Positions 52,561 to 53,295 of a stretch of 53,295 nucleotides of DNA are shown in pieces (the first letter of the stretch is position 1; each line of letters begins with the position of its first letter). The notes under the pieces were generated by a model, which saw only the letters and a program-made list of their open reading frames with translations, was not told where the DNA came from and made no database searches. The DNA lies in assembly GCF_009663145.1 (NCBI RefSeq), contig NZ_VKHR01000036.1, forward strand, positions 1 to 53,295, given 5' to 3'. Source of the DNA: Shewanella sp. TC10 (lineage in GTDB: Bacteria; Pseudomonadota; Gammaproteobacteria; Enterobacterales; Shewanellaceae). The position numbers were made by a program, and so were the translations under genes.

Positions 52561-53295
52561 ATGAAGCTTATACTGCTATTAATGTTCGTGGGAACAGCCT
52601 TAATGGGTTGTACTGATGATAGTGACAATGACAACACGCTATCCGATGAGGCTATTGCTCAAACTATCGAATGCTCTAACTTAACTGGCAGCTATCCATG
52701 CACAGCAAACCTCCCCTATGCTTGGGGCCAGCTGATTGAAGACAGTGAATTTTGCACCAGCGTTTATTGCTTTGAAGATCGCTCTCCGGCGCCACAAAAC
52801 CCAGGGTTAACCCGCTGGCGTCAAGACGAGCTTATCCCTGTATATTACTTAAACGCAGTAGATGCTCGTTTCAGCTACGCATTAGATAAAGCTGAAAGCA
52901 TTATTGGCTATCCAATGTTTGATCGTAAAGGCGTGATAGAGCTCGACATCAGCGATCCATATAACATTGATTATTCAGATGTACCTACAGAATGGGGCTT
53001 TATTTGGAGCCAAGGCACAGTATCTGGTAGTTGTAGCTCTGGCACAGTTTCTCAAGGACCTTTAACCAATAGTATTGTAGGTCACACTGCTGGTTATGAT
53101 TTAGGTATCAATAAACCGACAGGGGAACCTTTTGCTTGGATCAATCTTGATAGCGCGAATCCAGATCCCAACTGTACCACTGTTGCGAGTAACGAAGTCA
53201 GCCTTCATGAACTTGCTCACGCATTAGGCATGGGAAACCATTTTGAGGGTTTTGGCAATGGTGCAGCTTTTAATAGTAATGCAGAGCGAGTGTTA
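52561..53295 (+). CDS. Metzincin-type metalloprotease lipoprotein, 3' part beyond the window
   Basis: The first 245 codons are open to the last base of the window. The signal ends in a lipobox, ALMGC, giving C17, followed by an acidic stretch (DDSDNDN). The full metzincin zinc motif HEXXHXXGXXH is present at 216-227 (HELAHALGMGNH). At least eight cysteines precede it (C39, C48, C63, C68, then CSSG and NCTT pairs), suggesting disulfides. GGAAG lies about 8 bases before the ATG. The Met-turn and C-terminus lie outside the window, so activity and exact family (matrixin-like or other) cannot be settled. It is probably surface-exposed. Confidence 0.75.
   Translation, partial: MKLILLLMFVGTALMGCTDDSDNDNTLSDEAIAQTIECSNLTGSYPCTANLPYAWGQLIEDSEFCTSVYCFEDRSPAPQNPGLTRWRQDELIPVYYLNAVDARFSYALDKAESIIGYPMFDRKGVIELDISDPYNIDYSDVPTEWGFIWSQGTVSGSCSSGTVSQGPLTNSIVGHTAGYDLGINKPTGEPFAWINLDSANPDPNCTTVASNEVSLHELAHALGMGNHFEGFGNGAAFNSNAERVL

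Noticed and set aside
1..53295. CRISPR array, prophage or defence island
   Set aside because: No spaced identical repeats, and no cas, phage structural or restriction genes; the tandem arrays have no unique spacers.

Overview
This window looks like chromosome of a marine gammaproteobacterium of the Shewanella type. The evidence is gene content: a complete Na+-translocating NADH:quinone reductase operon, a pentahaem nitrite reductase NrfA beside a NarQ/NarP two-component pair, a split-alpha proton-translocating transhydrogenase, cysJIH, outer-membrane phospholipase A, an LpxL acyltransferase and an HldE heptose kinase. The DNA is moderately AT-rich, ORFs are dense, and strong GC-stem terminators separate operons. 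I saw no rRNA, tRNA, CRISPR array, prophage or complete insertion sequence. The only mobile element is a 277-bp MITE-like insertion at 1891-2167. The species cannot be fixed from the sequence alone.

Layout. 1-2184: the 5' part of an SdaC-type serine permease (minus), then a 1-kb gene-poor spacer with a CRP-like box, eight 13-bp tandem repeats, an unassigned ORF remnant and the MITE. 2185-7946: RNase HI with a viroplasmin-like N-domain (minus), then YjjX, a Tas aldo/keto reductase, the sulfur-transfer pair CsdA/CsdE and a Tat-exported M19-like protein that lacks key metal ligands. 8098-15241 (minus): nqrABCDEF and, upstream, cobA. 15507-18289: pldA (plus) facing a large unidentified envelope protein (minus). 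18290-19084: a spacer with a cluster of hairpins. 19085-23432 (minus): cysJIH. 23804-26657: pntAA-pntAB-pntB. 26959-29508: a PAS-GGDEF protein and a large MipA/OmpV-like outer-membrane protein. 29563-33175: hldE coupled to an unidentified zincin-like protein, divergent from lpxL. 33546-37771: an L,D-transpeptidase and a pair of M16 peptidase-family subunits. 37905-42436: a GFA-family protein, nrfA, and divergently narQP. 42570-52317: YacL, an FKBP lipoprotein, a WD40-like lipoprotein, SlyX, a peptide deformylase, a COG3014-like TPR lipoprotein, LpoB, an M1 aminopeptidase lipoprotein and a MalY/PatB-family lyase with a cysteine-rich tail. 52561-end: the first 245 codons of a lipoprotein with a complete metzincin motif.

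How the genes fit together. Three themes recur. First, respiration and redox: Nqr, Pnt, NrfA and NarQP, with CRP-, FNR- and NarP-like sites visible in the expected spacers. Second, sulfur metabolism: CysJIH reduces activated sulfate to sulfide; CobA supplies the sirohaem precursor that CysI needs; CsdA/CsdE and the PatB-type lyase handle cysteine sulfur. Third, envelope construction: HldE, LpxL, PldA, the L,D-transpeptidase, LpoB and many lipoproteins.

Most of the window is ordinary core chromosome. The points most worth a second look are the degenerate M19 protein, the zincin-like protein coupled to hldE, the cysteine-rich tail on the PatB-type lyase, the truncated metzincin lipoprotein, the hairpin cluster at 18526-18666, the MITE, and a habit of short tandem duplications in the spacers. 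I did not find a multi-gene system that I could defend as wholly undescribed.
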